Positions 8,995-19,434 of a stretch of DNA of 64,000 nucleotides are shown here, one piece after another (position 1 is the stretch's first letter; each line of letters starts with the position of its first letter). The notes beneath the pieces were generated by a model. That model did not search any database and was not told the origin of the DNA. It was given only the letters and a program-made list of their open reading frames with translations. This DNA is from Branchipolynoe longqiensis (Eukaryota; Annelida; Polychaeta; Phyllodocida; Polynoidae): assembly GCA_030323885.1 (NCBI GenBank), contig CM059186.1, positions 166,467,417 to 166,531,416 of the forward strand. The letters are read 5' to 3'. The position numbers and the translations under genes were made by a program.

Positions 8995-10299
8995 ATGGAT
9001 GCCCAGGCACTGCAAGTACAGTTCCAGCTTTTCTACAGAGTTGCCATTTATCACCATGAGCTTGGTCTATACCTCATAGTTCTTCTGGCGTCCCGTATCG
9101 AGAGACGAAGGAGGAGGGAGCGGCGGCGACGATCAGTGTGGGTCAGACCCTGGATTGGGAGGCGGCCACAACTTGGCTTGTTCGACAAGCTGATGGTCGA
9201 GCTCCGCAGCGAGGACACCGCGTCGTTTGTGAACTTCATGCGGCTGCCTCCCCAGTTGTTTGACGAGATTGTGGCGCGAGTGGGACCGAGGATCGCCAAA
9301 AAACGGACCACATTCAGTGTGCCGCTCGAGCCGGCACTGAAAATAGCACTTACTCTGCGGCACCTGGCATCTGGCACAAAATACTCCTCCATGAAGTTCG
9401 GGTGGAGGGTGCCCCACAACACACAGTCGCTGATAGTGCGTGAAGTCTGTAAGGCCATCGTCGACGAGTACATGGCCGAGGTCATGACTTGTCCGACGAC
9501 TCCAGAAGGGTGGCATGCCGTCACGGACCTCTTTTCAGAGAGGTGGAACTTCCCCCATACCTGTGGCGCTCTGGATGGGAAGCACATCGCCTGCCGGTGC
9601 CCTCCAAAGAGTGGGTCGCTCTACTACAACTACAAGGGCTTTTTCCCCGTGGTCCTGTTGGCGCTTGTAGATGCGGATTACAAATTTATCTGGGCAGATA
9701 TTGGCGGTTTGGGCTCCGCATCCGATGCCCAGATTTACAACGCCTCCGAGCTGAAGGCGGGCACAGAAGGTGGCACCATCGGCTTTCCGAACCCTGAACC
9801 GCTCGTCCACGGCCAGAAGGATGTGCCGTATTTTCTGATCAGTGACGACGCCTTTGCCCTGCGGCCGACCATGATGAAGCCGTACTGCAAGAGGGGCTTG
9901 ACCAATGACGAGCGACTCTTCAACTACCGGCTTTCCCGAGCTAGGAGAGTGGTGGAGAATGCCTTTGGCATTCTAGCCAACCGCTTCCAAGTGCTGCTGA
10001 CGACTATGCAGCACCACCCCTCCAATGTGAAGATCATCGTCAAGGCGTGCATTGTTCTGCACAACCTCATGAGGACACGCTACCCAGCGCTACAGAACAT
10101 GCAGCTGGATCGTCCCGAGACAGCCAACAACAACTTTGTGCCTGGAGCTTGGCGAGAGGGCCACAACCTTCCTGACATTGACGTTCTACCTGTTAACCCC
10201 AACACCGCGTCCAAGCTAGGAAAGGAACAGCGCAATCTAATTAAAGACTGGGTCGTCTCACCCGCCGGAGCACTGTCATGGCAAGACAGGATGATCTGA
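8995..10299 (+). CDS. PIF/Harbinger transposase (HARBI1-like nuclease)
   Basis: I choose ATG 8995 because it follows the TATA box at 8939 and opens the frame MDAQALQVQFQLFY; the frame itself is open further upstream only through TIR sequence. The protein has 434 residues, about normal for the family. It has a basic stretch RIERRRRRERRRR (about 34-46, possible nuclear signal), a helix-turn-helix-like region with PPQLFDEIVARVGPRI and LALRHLASGTKY-type context, then the DDE_Tnp_4 core: GALDGKHIACR (Asp194), GGLGSASDAQIY (Asp244), LISDDAFALRPTMMKPY, and NYRLSRARRVVENAFGIL (Glu321). The C-terminal VLHNLM motif is present. The protein would cut and rejoin element ends in the nucleus, normally with the MADF-like partner encoded on the opposite strand. 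There are no stops or frameshifts, so the protein could be functional or mobilise relatives in trans. Confidence 0.93.
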   Translation: MDAQALQVQFQLFYRVAIYHHELGLYLIVLLASRIERRRRRERRRRSVWVRPWIGRRPQLGLFDKLMVELRSEDTASFVNFMRLPPQLFDEIVARVGPRIAKKRTTFSVPLEPALKIALTLRHLASGTKYSSMKFGWRVPHNTQSLIVREVCKAIVDEYMAEVMTCPTTPEGWHAVTDLFSERWNFPHTCGALDGKHIACRCPPKSGSLYYNYKGFFPVVLLALVDADYKFIWADIGGLGSASDAQIYNASELKAGTEGGTIGFPNPEPLVHGQKDVPYFLISDDAFALRPTMMKPYCKRGLTNDERLFNYRLSRARRVVENAFGILANRFQVLLTTMQHHPSNVKIIVKACIVLHNLMRTRYPALQNMQLDRPETANNNFVPGAWREGHNLPDIDVLPVNPNTASKLGKEQRNLIKDWVVSPAGALSWQDRMI

Positions 10300-10637
10300 C
10301 AAAACATTTTATCAGTCTGTATGCGCTGTGTCTGTCTACTGTTTTTGCAAACTTATGTGCTTTTCTTGACACTGTACTGTTATCGCTTTTTACATGTCTG
10401 TGATGTTGTGACATATCTCCTGTTATATGAGATGCTAATATGTTTATATGTCTAGTAAAATAAACGATATCATTTTATAGATATGAAAACACAATTTTAC
10501 ATGTCTGTTACGTTCTTTCGCTCCCTAATTTAAAGTCATCTAGTTAATGTAATTGTAATGAATCTCCTCTCTTTTTACATGAATTAATCTTTTACATACA
10601 TACTAAGAACACAGGGAAAAATAGAGTGACACAGAGA
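10300..10637. other. Transposase 3' untranslated region
   Basis: AT-rich sequence containing AATAAACG at 10460 (polyadenylation-like). No coding frame is seen. Confidence 0.4.
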
Positions 10638-11005
10638 CAGAAAGGGGGAGACGAGTTAGAGGGAGGGAGGGAGGGAGGAAGAGAGATAGAGAGAGGGAGG
10701 GAGGGAGAGAAGAGAGGAGGAAGAGAGGGAGGGAAGGGAGGGAGGGAGGAAGAGAGATAGAGAGAGGGAGGAAGATAGAGAGAGGGAGGAAGAGAGATAG
10801 AGAGAGAGGAAGAGATAGAGAGAGAGGGAGGAAGAGAGATAGAGAGAGAGGAAGAGAGATAGAGAGAGGGAGGAAGAGAGATATAGAGAGGAAGAGAGAT
10901 AGAGAGAGGGAGGAAGAGAGATAGAGAGAGGGAGGAAGAGAGATAGAGAGAGAGGAAGAGAGATAGAGAGAGGGAGGGAGGGAAGGGAGAAAGGGGAAGG
11001 AGAAA
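10638..11005. repeat. Purine-only microsatellite, GGGAGGAAGAGAGATAGAGA type
   Basis: About 370 bp almost entirely of A and G on the plus strand, built from GGGAGG, AAGAGAGATAGAGA and variants. It lies between the convergent transposase and partner genes. The minus-strand open frames in it are low-complexity artefacts. Confidence 0.9.
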
Positions 11006-11283
11006 GATTATCATAAATATTTTTAATTTACAGTTTTTATTTATGTTTTAATTTTAATTTTAATTAAAATTTTAATTGTACTTTAATGTATAACAATTAA
11101 ATGATGGCATCCCTTTACTGAACACGGACACAAAAATTAAAATTGACAGTATATTTATTTATTTAAACATCTTAACATAAAAATGTACAAACAATATATA
11201 AACATACAATATATATACATATATACATACAAATGTACAAAGATAAATAAAAACTAAGACTACATATCTACACATATTTACAA
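11006..11283. other. AT-rich spacer with partner-gene 3' end
   Basis: Low-complexity AT sequence with repeated TTTTAATT and ATATATACAT. On the minus strand it would form the 3' untranslated region of the partner gene. Nothing else is seen. Confidence 0.4.
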
Positions 11284-13427
11284 TCACTTCTCTCCCTTGC
11301 CATTAGAAGTGGCATCAGCTGGCGACTGTGTGGCTGACGAGGGGAATAAGTCCAAATTTGCGCCCAACATGCCAGATATCCCGGACAGCCCCGACAAGTT
11401 CAATAGTCCTTCTGGGCTGGCCGACTCAGACAAGTTCACTTGGGTGGGGTCGCCGTGTGTCGGAGTCGCGATGTCTGCGGCAGCGCAAGTCCCCGGCCAT
11501 GCCGCACCCACAGTGGGCGGAGCACCCGCGTGCACCACGACTCCGGGAGAGCCCCTCGTGTGCCCCGCCATCCCTAATGTCCGTAGTTGTCCAGCAGTGT
11601 GCGGCGGTGACGGCCGTACCACCAGCGGAGCTGCGGCCACCTCGTGACCCACGGAGGTTGGAGGTAGAGGCTGAGGCGGAAGACTTGGCAGAGGCGGCTG
11701 TGGCTGTGGCTGATGATGAATGTGCGGCTGCCCCATATAGCGCTGCACATACTCGTGTGTCTGTGAAGCCCATGGTGATGCCGGTGGTGGCTGGTGAGTC
11801 CACTGGTGGGGTTGAGGCTGGTATGCCTCACTTGCAGACACACAAGCAGGTGCAGGAGCAGGTGCAGGAGCAGGTGCAGGAGCAGGAGCAGGAGCAGCCA
11901 CACGAACCACCGGGCCCACGAATGTTCCTTCCTCCTCCTCCAGATGGTGCGACACCATGCGGTTGAGTGGACCGCAAACGGACACAAACCGCTCCTCCGG
12001 CATCGTGAGGATCATGTCCCACACATAGTTGGCGAATGCCACTCGCTTCGTCACCGTCACCATCGGTGTCGGAGGCGGCTGCATCACCTTGAGGATGTCC
12101 CCAGACTCGTCGAACCTCTTGTGGATGGCAGCGAGGAGGTTGTCTTCGACTGGGGCAGATCGCTTCCCTCTCCCCTTTCCCAGTTCTCGCGATGTAGCGG
12201 GGGGAGTGGGTGGAAGCTCCTCGTCCATCGCCACCTCCACATCGGTCGGGACATTCTCCTCCACGCTGAGATCGAGCTGCGGAGATGCAACAGGAGCGGC
12301 CAATTGCAAGACAAAATCATAAAATAACATAAGTAACATGAACGCAAATCGATATTTCGACAAAAGACACAACAAGTCAACAGTAAATCAAAAATATATA
12401 AAGCAAAAATAATTAACGTTAAATGCAAACATGGATTTATAACGATTATATCTCGATACATCTATTGTCAATATCTCGATTTAAGAACAACTACATAACA
12501 ACTCAACATTAAAGAAATAAATAACATTTAACAAATTACTAGAATATTTACATAAATACAACAAAAGCATAACGTAACAAACTTAGAATACAAGCAGTTT
12601 TACGAGAATACTAACGGCCGCACTTGTCAGAACGATAAAAGATTATGTACTTACACTCTTGCAGGGCTCCGGTCGGTGACGGACGACGGATCGCAGGAAC
12701 CCGAACTTGCGCAGGATCCACTGCTCCCTCTCAGTCAGCTCAGTGGCTCCGTCCCCGCTTTTTTTCTTGTGGAGCCGCGTGTTCGTGTCCCTGAGCGACT
12801 TGAACCACTTCTGGAGATGGACTGTTGTGGTTCCCAGAAGTGTTGCCTGGTCCTCCCACATCTTGGCCTTTCTGTCTGAGCGGCGGTAATCCGTGAGCTT
12901 CATGTTCTACATGATGGGGTTCTCCTGGAGGAAGTCCAACATTTGATCCTCCTTGAAGACCGACAGAGAACAGTCGCTCTTCTTGGCCCTCCGTCTCTTT
13001 GATGCGGAGAGGCCACCAGTGCTGGTGGAGGCGGTGGTGGTGGCGGAGGCGGTGGAGGCAGCGGATGACGCCCGTGAGCTGCCCCGAGAGGCAGGAGATG
13101 GCGAGCTGGAGTGGGGACGCCAGCGTTGCGTCGTCGACCTCTCCACTTGCATCTCCAGCTCCTCCAGTGGATAGTGGTGTTCTGGAGAGTGGTGTTCTGG
13201 AGAGTGGTGTTCTGGAGAGTGGTGTGGCGAGGTGGCGAGGCAGGTGAGGAGGTTGGTGATGGAGAGCATTGTAAAGTCTGCCTCTTTCTGCCTCTCCCAT
13301 GGCCTAGTCCTCCTCCTGTAGTCACAGCAGCTCTGGAGGCTGGTGTAGTAGCAGTAGTATGTGTAGTAGTAGTAGTAGTAGCAGTAGCAGAAGCAGCAGC
13401 AGCAGTGGTGTTCCTCTTAGCAGGCAT
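11284..13427 (-). pseudogene. Harbinger partner protein (MADF/Myb-like DNA-binding), two exons, decayed
   Basis: Minus strand. Start ATG 13427-13425 in a GCCACC context with TATATATA at 13462-13469. Exon 1 (to 12655) ends at donor GTAAGT (12654-12649) and encodes a T/P-rich N-terminus and the MADF-like block: MLDFLQENP, KLTDYRRSD, KMWEDQATLLG, WFKSLRDTNTRLHKKKSG, ERQWIL-type WILRKFGFLRSV. Exon 2 (about 12276-11284) begins LDLSVEENVPTDVEV and carries a conserved segment EDNLLAAIHKRFDESGDILKVM...FANYVWDMI, an (AP)n tract, a Pro/Gln-rich region and a C-terminus ending in SNGKGEK. Defects: a frame change near 13270, a TAG in place of the Trp codon kept at 3480, and the ancestral acceptor TTGCAG now TTGCAA, leaving only a downstream CCGCAG. 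Family knowledge suggests it would help the transposase bind ends and enter the nucleus. It is probably not functional here. Confidence 0.75.
11848..11905 (-). repeat. In-frame (GCAGGT/GCAGGA) tandem repeat
   Basis: A 6-12 bp repeat of GCAGGAGCAGGT that encodes alternating Ala-Pro (eight pairs) in exon 2 of the partner gene. It is probably a slippage expansion in a linker. Confidence 0.7.
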
Positions 13428-13461
13428 GGTGGCAGAGTGAGGGGAGACTGTTGCTGCAGGC

Positions 13462-13469
13462 TATATATA
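13462..13469 (-). promoter_or_regulatory. TATA box of the Harbinger partner gene
   Basis: TATATATA lies 35 bp upstream of ATG 13427 on the minus strand. The equivalent box in the remnant copy is at 3873-3880. Confidence 0.5.
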
Positions 13470-13519
13470 CCCAGGAGCCACCAGGCGGCGGACCGCGGAG
13501 AGATAACATAGGTCGCGCA

Positions 13520-13745
13520 TAGGTTTCGCATACGCTCCTCATATGCTCCTCATACGCTCCTCATACGCTCCTCATACACTCCTCATACGCTTCTAAAATA
13601 ATCATACGCTCCTCATACGCTCCTCATACGCTCCACATGCCAATCAAAACTGTCAAAAAATGTCACAGCACACTCCCATATGCTCCTCATAGGTTCCACA
13701 TACGCTCAAACCCACCCGAGAGGTCACCAAAGGTGATCATAGGCC
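13520..13745. repeat. Right subterminal 12-bp repeat array of Harbinger-1
   Basis: The unit CATACGCTCCTC repeats about ten times between 13526 and 13640 with small changes, and scattered CATACGC-like half-sites follow. It lies directly upstream of the partner-gene promoter, mirroring the array in front of the transposase promoter. Confidence 0.7.
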
Positions 13746-13974
13746 AGCACCTGCAGGACTAAAGCTGCGAACACACTGGACGCGTGCGTCGCGCGTGCGT
13801 CAAGTACAAGCGTGCGTCATGCGGTTCTCACGCGTAAATAGCGAACACACTGGACGCGTCTGCCACGCGTCATATGTTGTTTTGGGGGGTTCGTGACCTC
13901 GCGGTCACTGGCTGCAGGACTGCAGCATTAGTAAACGGCGCCGTTAAAACGGCCCGTTTTTGGCGTGTGTTTTT

Positions 13975-14224
13975 TCTTAGGGGGGGGGGGGGGGTCTCTC
14001 CTTCTTGTTTCATGTTGTGGTGGGGTGGGGGGGGGGGCGTGGTGCCTTGTGCGGTGACTTGTTTACACACACAGAGACACACACACACAGAATGGGACGG
14101 TCCAAACATGGCTCAGTTTAGCTTGCTTTGAGGGATGTTAGGACCGTCCCAAATATCAAGACTGCTTCCTAACAGGTCCGCCGCATAAACCTACATGCTT
14201 GCACCGTCCCATTCTTCATATTTC
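13975..14224. other. G-run region and GGGACGGTCC-type sequence
   Basis: Two poly-G runs (13980 and 14023) precede a short stretch with GGGACGGTCCAAACATG. A related stretch, with ACTGTCCCATTTCTTCATAT and AGACTGCTTCCTAACTGG, occurs at 49875-50000. It appears to be a shared repeat fragment with no coding potential. Confidence 0.4.
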
Positions 14225-15122
14225 TCGTTTCTGTGTGTGTGTCTGTGTGTGTGTGTGTCTGTGTGTGTGTCTGTGTGTGTGTGTCTCTGTGTTGTGTCTC
14301 TGTGTGTCTGTGTCTTTGTGTCTCTGTTGCTGTGTGTGTGTCTGTATGTGTGTCTCTGTGTTTCTGTGTGTGTGTGTCTCTGTGTGTGTCTGTGTGTGTG
14401 TCTCTGTGTCTGTGTATGTGTCTCTGTGTTGTGTCTCTGTGTCTTTGTTGCTGTGTGTGTGTCTGTGTGTGTATCTGTGTGTGTGTGTGTCTCTGTGTGT
14501 CTGTCTGTGTCTGTGTGTGTCTGTGTGTGTGTCTCTGTGTCTGTGTGTGTGTCTATGTGTGTGTCTCTGTGTGTGTGTCTCTGTGTTGTGTCTGTGTGTG
14601 TGTATCTGTGTCTGTGTGTGTGTGTCTGTGTGTGTGTGTCTCTGTGTTTTGTCGATGTGTGTATCTGTGTTGGTGTGTGTCTCTGTGTGTCTGTGTGTGT
14701 ATATGTGTCTGTCTGTGTCTCTTTGTCAGAGACACAGAGACACAGACACACACATAGAGACACACACAGAGAGAGACAGACACACACATAGAGACACACA
14801 GAGACACAGAGTCACACACAGAGACACAGACAGAGACACACACAGAGACACGGAGACACACACATAGAGACACACACAGAGACACATAGTCACACACAGA
14901 GACAGACTCAGAGACACACACAGAGACACATATAGAGACAGAGACACAGAGTCACACACACAGAGACACACACGGAGACACAGACAGACACATAGAGACA
15001 CACACACAGACACACACACAGAGACAGACACATAGACACACACAGAGACACAGACACACACATAGAGACACACACGGAGACACAGAGTCAAACACAGAGA
15101 CACACATAGAGACACACACAGA
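14225..15122. repeat. Inverted pair of (TG)n/(CA)n-type arrays
   Basis: About 500 bp of TGTGTGTGTCTCTG units are followed at about 14728 by about 390 bp of CAGAGACACACACA units, so the two halves are reverse complements around CTTTGTCAGAGACA. This could form a hairpin of several hundred base pairs. Long open frames here are artefacts of the repeat. Confidence 0.9.
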
Positions 15123-15124
15123 GA

Positions 15125-16180
15125 CCCTCTTGCGTTCCCACCTCTTGCGTTCCCCCTCTTCTGTCCCTCCTCTTCCATTCCCCATTCTCCATCTTCCGTT
15201 CCCCATCTTGCATTCCCCGTCTTCCATTCCCCATCTTGCATTCCCCATCTTCCATTCCCCATCTTCCATTCCCCCATCTTCCGTTCCCCCCTCTTGCTTT
15301 CCCCCTCATTCATTCCCCCTTCTTGCATTCCCCTCCTCTTGCATTCCACCTCTTTCATTCCCCAAGAGGGGGGTGGAAGAGGGGGAATGGAAGAGGGGGA
15401 ATGGGAGAGGAGGGAATGGAAGAGGGCGAATGGAAGAGGGGGAATGAAAGAGGGGGAATGAAAGAGGGGGAATGAAAGAGGGGGAATGAAAGAGGGGGAA
15501 TGAAAGAGGGGGAATGAAAGAGGGGGAATGAAAGAGGGGGCAATGGAGAAGAGGGAATGGAAGAGGAGGGAATGGAAGAGGGGGAATGAAAGAGGGGGAA
15601 TGAAAGAGGGGGAATGAAAGAGGGGGAATGAAAGAGGGGGAATGAAAGGGGGGGAATGAAAGAGGGGGCAATGAAAGAGGCGGCAATGAAAGAGGGGGAA
15701 TGAAAGAGGGGGAATGAAAGAGGGGGAATGAAAGAGGGGGAATGAAAGAAGGGGAATGAAAGAGGGGGAATGAAAGAGGGGGAATGAAAGAGGGTAATGA
15801 AAGAGGGGTAATGAAAGAGGGGGAATGAAAGAGGGGGAATGAAAGAGGGGGAATGAAAGGGGGAATGAAAGAGGGGGAATGAAAGAGGGGGAATGAAAGA
15901 GGGTAAATGAAAGAGGGGGCATGGGAGAGGGGGCATGGGAGAAGAGGGAATGGAAGAGGGGGGAATGGAAGAGGGTGGAATGAAAGAGGGGGAATGAAAG
16001 AGGGGGAATGAAAGAGAGGAGATTGGAAGAGGGGGGAATGGAAGAGGAGGAATGAAAGAGGGGGAATGAAAGAGGGGGAATGAAAGAGGGGGAATGAAAG
16101 AGAGGAGATTGGAAGAGGGGGAATGGAAGAGGAGGGAATGGAAGGGGAGGGAATGGAAGAGGAGGGAATGGAAGAGGGCA
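15125..16180. repeat. Inverted pair of CATTCCCC / GGGGAATG satellites
   Basis: Pyrimidine-rich units such as CTTCCATTCCCCAT (15125-15363) are followed by purine-rich units GAATGAAAGAGGGG (about 14 bp, 15364-16180), dozens of copies. The centre of symmetry is near CATTCCCCAAGAGGGG. Again this is a strand-switched pair within one TIR element. Confidence 0.9.
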
Positions 16181-16275
16181 AAGTCAGGCAAAGTCGGGCA
16201 AAGTTGGGCAAAGTCGGGCAAAGTCAGCCAAAGTCAGGCAAAGTCGGGCAAATTCGGGCAAATTCGGTCAAAAGC
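16181..16275. repeat. 10-bp tandem repeat GCAAAGTCGG
   Basis: About nine copies of GGCAAAGTCG with single-base changes, next to the right TIR of the nested element. Confidence 0.85.
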
Positions 16276-16529
16276 CACGCGTCACCACGCGTCAAGCGTA
16301 AACAAAATCGCTCCAAAAGCGATCCGTGACGCACGCGCGACGCACGCGCGAGAAACGCACGCGCCAGTGTGTTTGGGTTCTCTTTATTACATACATTTTG
16401 ATTTTTGACGCACGCGTGACGCTTGACGCACGCGCGAGATACGCGTCCAGTGTGTTTTCGCAGCTTAACGTAGGTTTTCAATACGCTCCCGCCATACACC
16501 GTAATGTTACAGGGCCTTAACATACCTTA

Positions 16530-17120
16530 CAGATAGAGCTGGACCATCAGAGTTCACCATTGTGCGCGTTTAACACGCCATGGGGCCGATATCGGTATAC
16601 CCAATTACCGATATACCCAATTACCGATATCGGTATACCCAATTACCTTTCGGTGTGAAGACGGCCGGTGACATTTTCATTCAGGAAATGCACCATATCT
16701 TGGGCGATCTACCCGGGGTAGGGATCGTAACAGACGATATTTTGTTATATGGGTCAACTATCAAAGAACACAACGATAGACTAAAATCATTTTTAGACAG
16801 GGCCAGATCAGTTAATCTCAAACTACATGCATCTAAATCATTAATATACAAGACATCAGTGAAATACATAGGCCACCAGCTCAACCAGAAGGGTGTAAAA
16901 AGCAGGATCCAAACAGAATCCAAGCAAAAGTCGATATGCCAGAGCCACAAGACAAACAAGCCGTACAGCGATTCCTGGGCATGGTTGGATATGTGGCCAA
17001 ATTCATGCCAAACATGTCAGAAATTGCGAAATCACTGCATACGCTCTTTAACAAATATGTCGCGTGGCACTGGCAAAACGAACAGCAAACTGCATATGAC
17101 ATGCTTATAAAACCAAGCTG
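16530..17120 (+). pseudogene. Gypsy reverse transcriptase, decayed
   Basis: A frame starting near 16532 gives IELDHQSSPLCAFNTP, then at 16600 the block TQLPFGVKTAGDIFIQEM, VGIVTDDILLYG (the FIDD/YVDD position reads TDD), and HASKSLIYKTSVKYIGHQL. The thumb/connection part continues in other frames (VQRFLGMVGYVAKFMPNMSE at 16956). Between the first two blocks a 16-bp unit is repeated (16590-16648). Confidence 0.8.
16590..16648 (+). repeat. 16-bp tandem expansion inside the RT sequence
   Basis: TATACCCAATTACCGATA-type units repeat about three to four times within codons for a R-Y-R-Y-T-Q-L segment. The local repeat shifts the RT frame. Confidence 0.75.
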
Positions 17121-17123
17121 AAA

Positions 17124-17870
17124 ATGTCATACTGTGATGTCGATAAAACTGTTGTGATCCAAGTAGATGCATGTCAATCTGGACTGGGTGCAGTCATCAT
17201 GCAAGATGGTAGACCCATCGCACTCGCATCTCGTGCATTAGATCAAAGACCCTATAACACTAAGACGGCTCACTTCCTATCTCTCCCATGGTAATGTAAA
17301 TTTCGCAGTGCCACCTTGTGGTGGGTTTGATCAGCCCGGCTGCTGGTTGATGTTTCAATTGTAAACACATACAATCATATTATACATGAGATAGGTAAGT
17401 ATGAATACACATCAATATGAAATTGCTATAAACAAATACACATCATCATCATCACCATCATCACATATCTTTCACATTCATATATACATTTATACATATA
17501 ATATAGCACTTGTTTAACCAAGAGAACAGCCAGCGCACCAAGTGGTGGGTTTGATCATTTTGATTACTCAGTACAGGCTGAGTGAGCCGTCTTAGTATTA
17601 TAGGGTCTTTGATTAGATCAAGCACAGAGTAGCTACGCCACCATTGAGAAAGAAATGTTGGCAATATGTTTCGGCTGTCAAAGATTCCATGACTACATTT
17701 TCGACAAAGAAGTCCACATTCAGACAGACCACAAACCTCTCATGGTGATCATGCAAAAAACAGATTCACAAATTGTCATCATGAATGCAATGTATGCGAA
17801 TGAGACTGCAAAACTACAATATCAAGTTATGTTGTCGAGAGCGCACAGTACAGAAGTCGGACCTGTTTGA
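17124..17870 (+). pseudogene. Gypsy RNase H, interrupted by a TIR element
   Basis: Left part (to 17243) has the first catalytic Asp block VIQVDACQSGLGAVIMQDG and the ALASRALD motif. The right part (from 17619) has EKEMLAICFGCQRFHDYIFD (Glu) and VHIQTDHKPLMVIM (Asp). The 368-bp insertion at 17244-17611 and its 7-bp duplication separate them. The tail is frameshifted. Confidence 0.85.
17244..17611. mobile_element. 368-bp TIR element (hAT-like MITE candidate)
   Basis: The termini CAAAGACCCTATAACACTAA and, reversed on the right, CAAAGACCCTATAATACTAA are almost identical for about 30 bp. The sequence ATTAGAT precedes (17237-17243) and follows (17612-17618) the element, a 7-bp direct repeat. Removing the insertion restores continuous RNase H homology. 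An inner pair of GGTGGGTTTGATCA motifs is also present. The size and CA-starting TIR suggest hAT, but hAT duplications are usually 8 bp, so the class is uncertain. Confidence 0.85.
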
Positions 17871-18035
17871 TGACACACTGAGTGTTGCTGCAATCAATGC
17901 ACAACCATCAAACCTGCTAAGTAAAATTATCAAAGAATATGAAACTGATGACACGATACGTTTGAAAATGGGTGGGACACAGCACAGACACAAAGACCAC
18001 CTTGTTTAAGACAGCATGCCCCGTATAAAGTTGAG

Positions 18036-18850
18036 TTGACAGTGGAAAACAATTTGGTAATGAAAGGTAACCACATCATAATTTCACTAAAGTTAAGAAA
18101 CAAGATGATAGAAGCACTTCATGAAACACATGTGGGCATAACTAAATCAAAGCAACTAGCAAGAGATTGCATGTTCTGGCCAAACATAAACAAACAAATT
18201 GAAGACAGAGTAAGCCGATGTGACACTTGTCAAAACAACAGAAAGAATTTGCACAACGAACCGCTCATAAACCATGAAATAACATGTCAACCATACAAAA
18301 AGCTAGGTGCAGACCTTTTCGAGCTAAACCATGACAATTATTTGATAACAGTAGACTACTACACGAAATAACCTGAAGTCACACATCTTAAAGACATGTC
18401 TTCGGCTACTGTAATTGAAGCACTGAAAAACAATTTTGCTAGACACAGTATTCCAAAAACAGATAATATCTGACAATGGACCACAATTTAAGAGTCATGA
18501 ATATGACGAGTTTGTGCAACACTATGGCAACACTATGGCTTTTCAGCCATGTATTCAAGTCTCCAATACCCTGGAGCAACAGCCAAATCAAACGATTTGT
18601 GCAGACAATTCAAAACATGTTAAAGAAATACATAGACACAAAAAAAACCTTTCAGTTAGCTCTATTAAATTACAGAAATAAGTCCTGCTGGTGCTTAATG
18701 CGTCCCCAGCGCAACTGCTCATGATCAGAAGACTAAGGTCAAGAATACCGATAGCAAAAACTAATCTTAAACCAGAAACAGAAAGTGCAAAAAGTGTAAA
18801 ACTACAACGCAACAGCAAAGCCAGAAGGCTTTCCATGACAACAAACATGT
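18036..18850 (+). pseudogene. Gypsy integrase, decayed
   Basis: HHCC finger: HETHVGITKSKQLARDCMFWP then CDTCQNNRK (18110-18245). The first catalytic Asp lies in GADLFELNHDNYLITVDYY. After a stop at 18370 the second Asp appears in QIISDNGPQFKSHEYDEF (about 18463), and the Glu region follows with frame changes. It ends in a basic C-terminus before the 3' untranslated region. Not functional. Confidence 0.85.
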
Positions 18851-19424
18851 GGTAAAGCTCACAAGCCCATATCGCCTGGTGACAACATTAAATAAAAAAA
18901 TCACTTGTGGGAATGGAAAAAGGGGACAGAAATGGGACGCACAGGCATTTCGGGAAGGGAATACAAGATCATAAACGAGTCAGGAAACATATTACACAGA
19001 AATAGAGTGCAGTTAATAAGAGTACCCGAGGTACCATAGCCTGAGCTAGTTAGGCGGGCACAGGACGCGCCAGCAACTCAAGAAACCTTAGATCATGACA
19101 CAGGCAGCCAATCTCTCCAGGTCAGGTTGTGTAATTAGGCTAGACCTATAAATTTGATAAGACGCCAGTCGAAATGACCTACTGTGATGAACATAACATG
19201 TTAACATTGAGTTGTATAGCCAAGACTGTTGTTATTGTTATTCACTTGTTATCGCCATCATCGAGCAAATACTTTTTAAAGCCGCACACACACACAGGAC
19301 CTGAGTGAACTAAGGACACAAGAACTCTGACCAGAAGGTGAAGGACTGATACAGTATTAAACTATTATATTTCATTGCATGAAAGGGTACATAGTTGAAT
19401 TCAGTGAATGTCAAAATACTTGTT

Positions 19425-19434
19425 GAAGGGGGCA
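19425..19434 (+). other. Polypurine tract of Gypsy element 2
   Basis: GAAGGGGGCA directly precedes the LTR start TGTAATAT at 19435. Confidence 0.6.

Larger units (their letters stand above)
13763..16465. mobile_element. Nested 2.7-kb non-autonomous TIR element
   Basis: Left end AGCTGCGAACACACTGGACG and right end (reversed) AGCTGCGAAAACACACTGGAC form long TIRs, followed on both sides by CGCGTGCGTC-type subterminal repeats. TAA flanks both ends (13760-13762 and 16466-16468). The 3-bp TAA duplication points to the Harbinger superfamily, but the TIR differs from the host element. The interior has no gene and consists almost wholly of low-complexity arrays arranged as inverted pairs. Confidence 0.8.
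8438..16517. mobile_element. PIF/Harbinger DNA transposon, nearly complete, 8.1 kb with nested element
   Basis: Left end AGGGGCTGTCACATTAAGG and right end (reversed) AGGCCCTGTAACATTACGG form the TIRs. Both sides are flanked by TAA (8435-8437 and 16518-16520), fitting the 3-bp TWA target duplication of the superfamily. Inside are a plus-strand transposase (8995-10299), a minus-strand two-exon MADF-like partner gene (13427-11284) and CATACG-rich subterminal arrays. About 2.7 kb of the length is a second TIR element (13763-16465), so the original transposon was about 5.4 kb. The transposase frame is intact but the partner gene is broken. Confidence 0.85.

Noticed and set aside
10592..11014. 140-codon minus-strand frame rich in Ser, Leu and Pro
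   Set aside because: Encoded by a purine-only microsatellite.
14191..15922. Several long open frames rich in Val-Cys, Thr-His or Ser-Phe-Pro
   Set aside because: They lie wholly in TG/CA and CATTCCCC arrays; several frames on both strands stay open because the repeats lack stop triplets.
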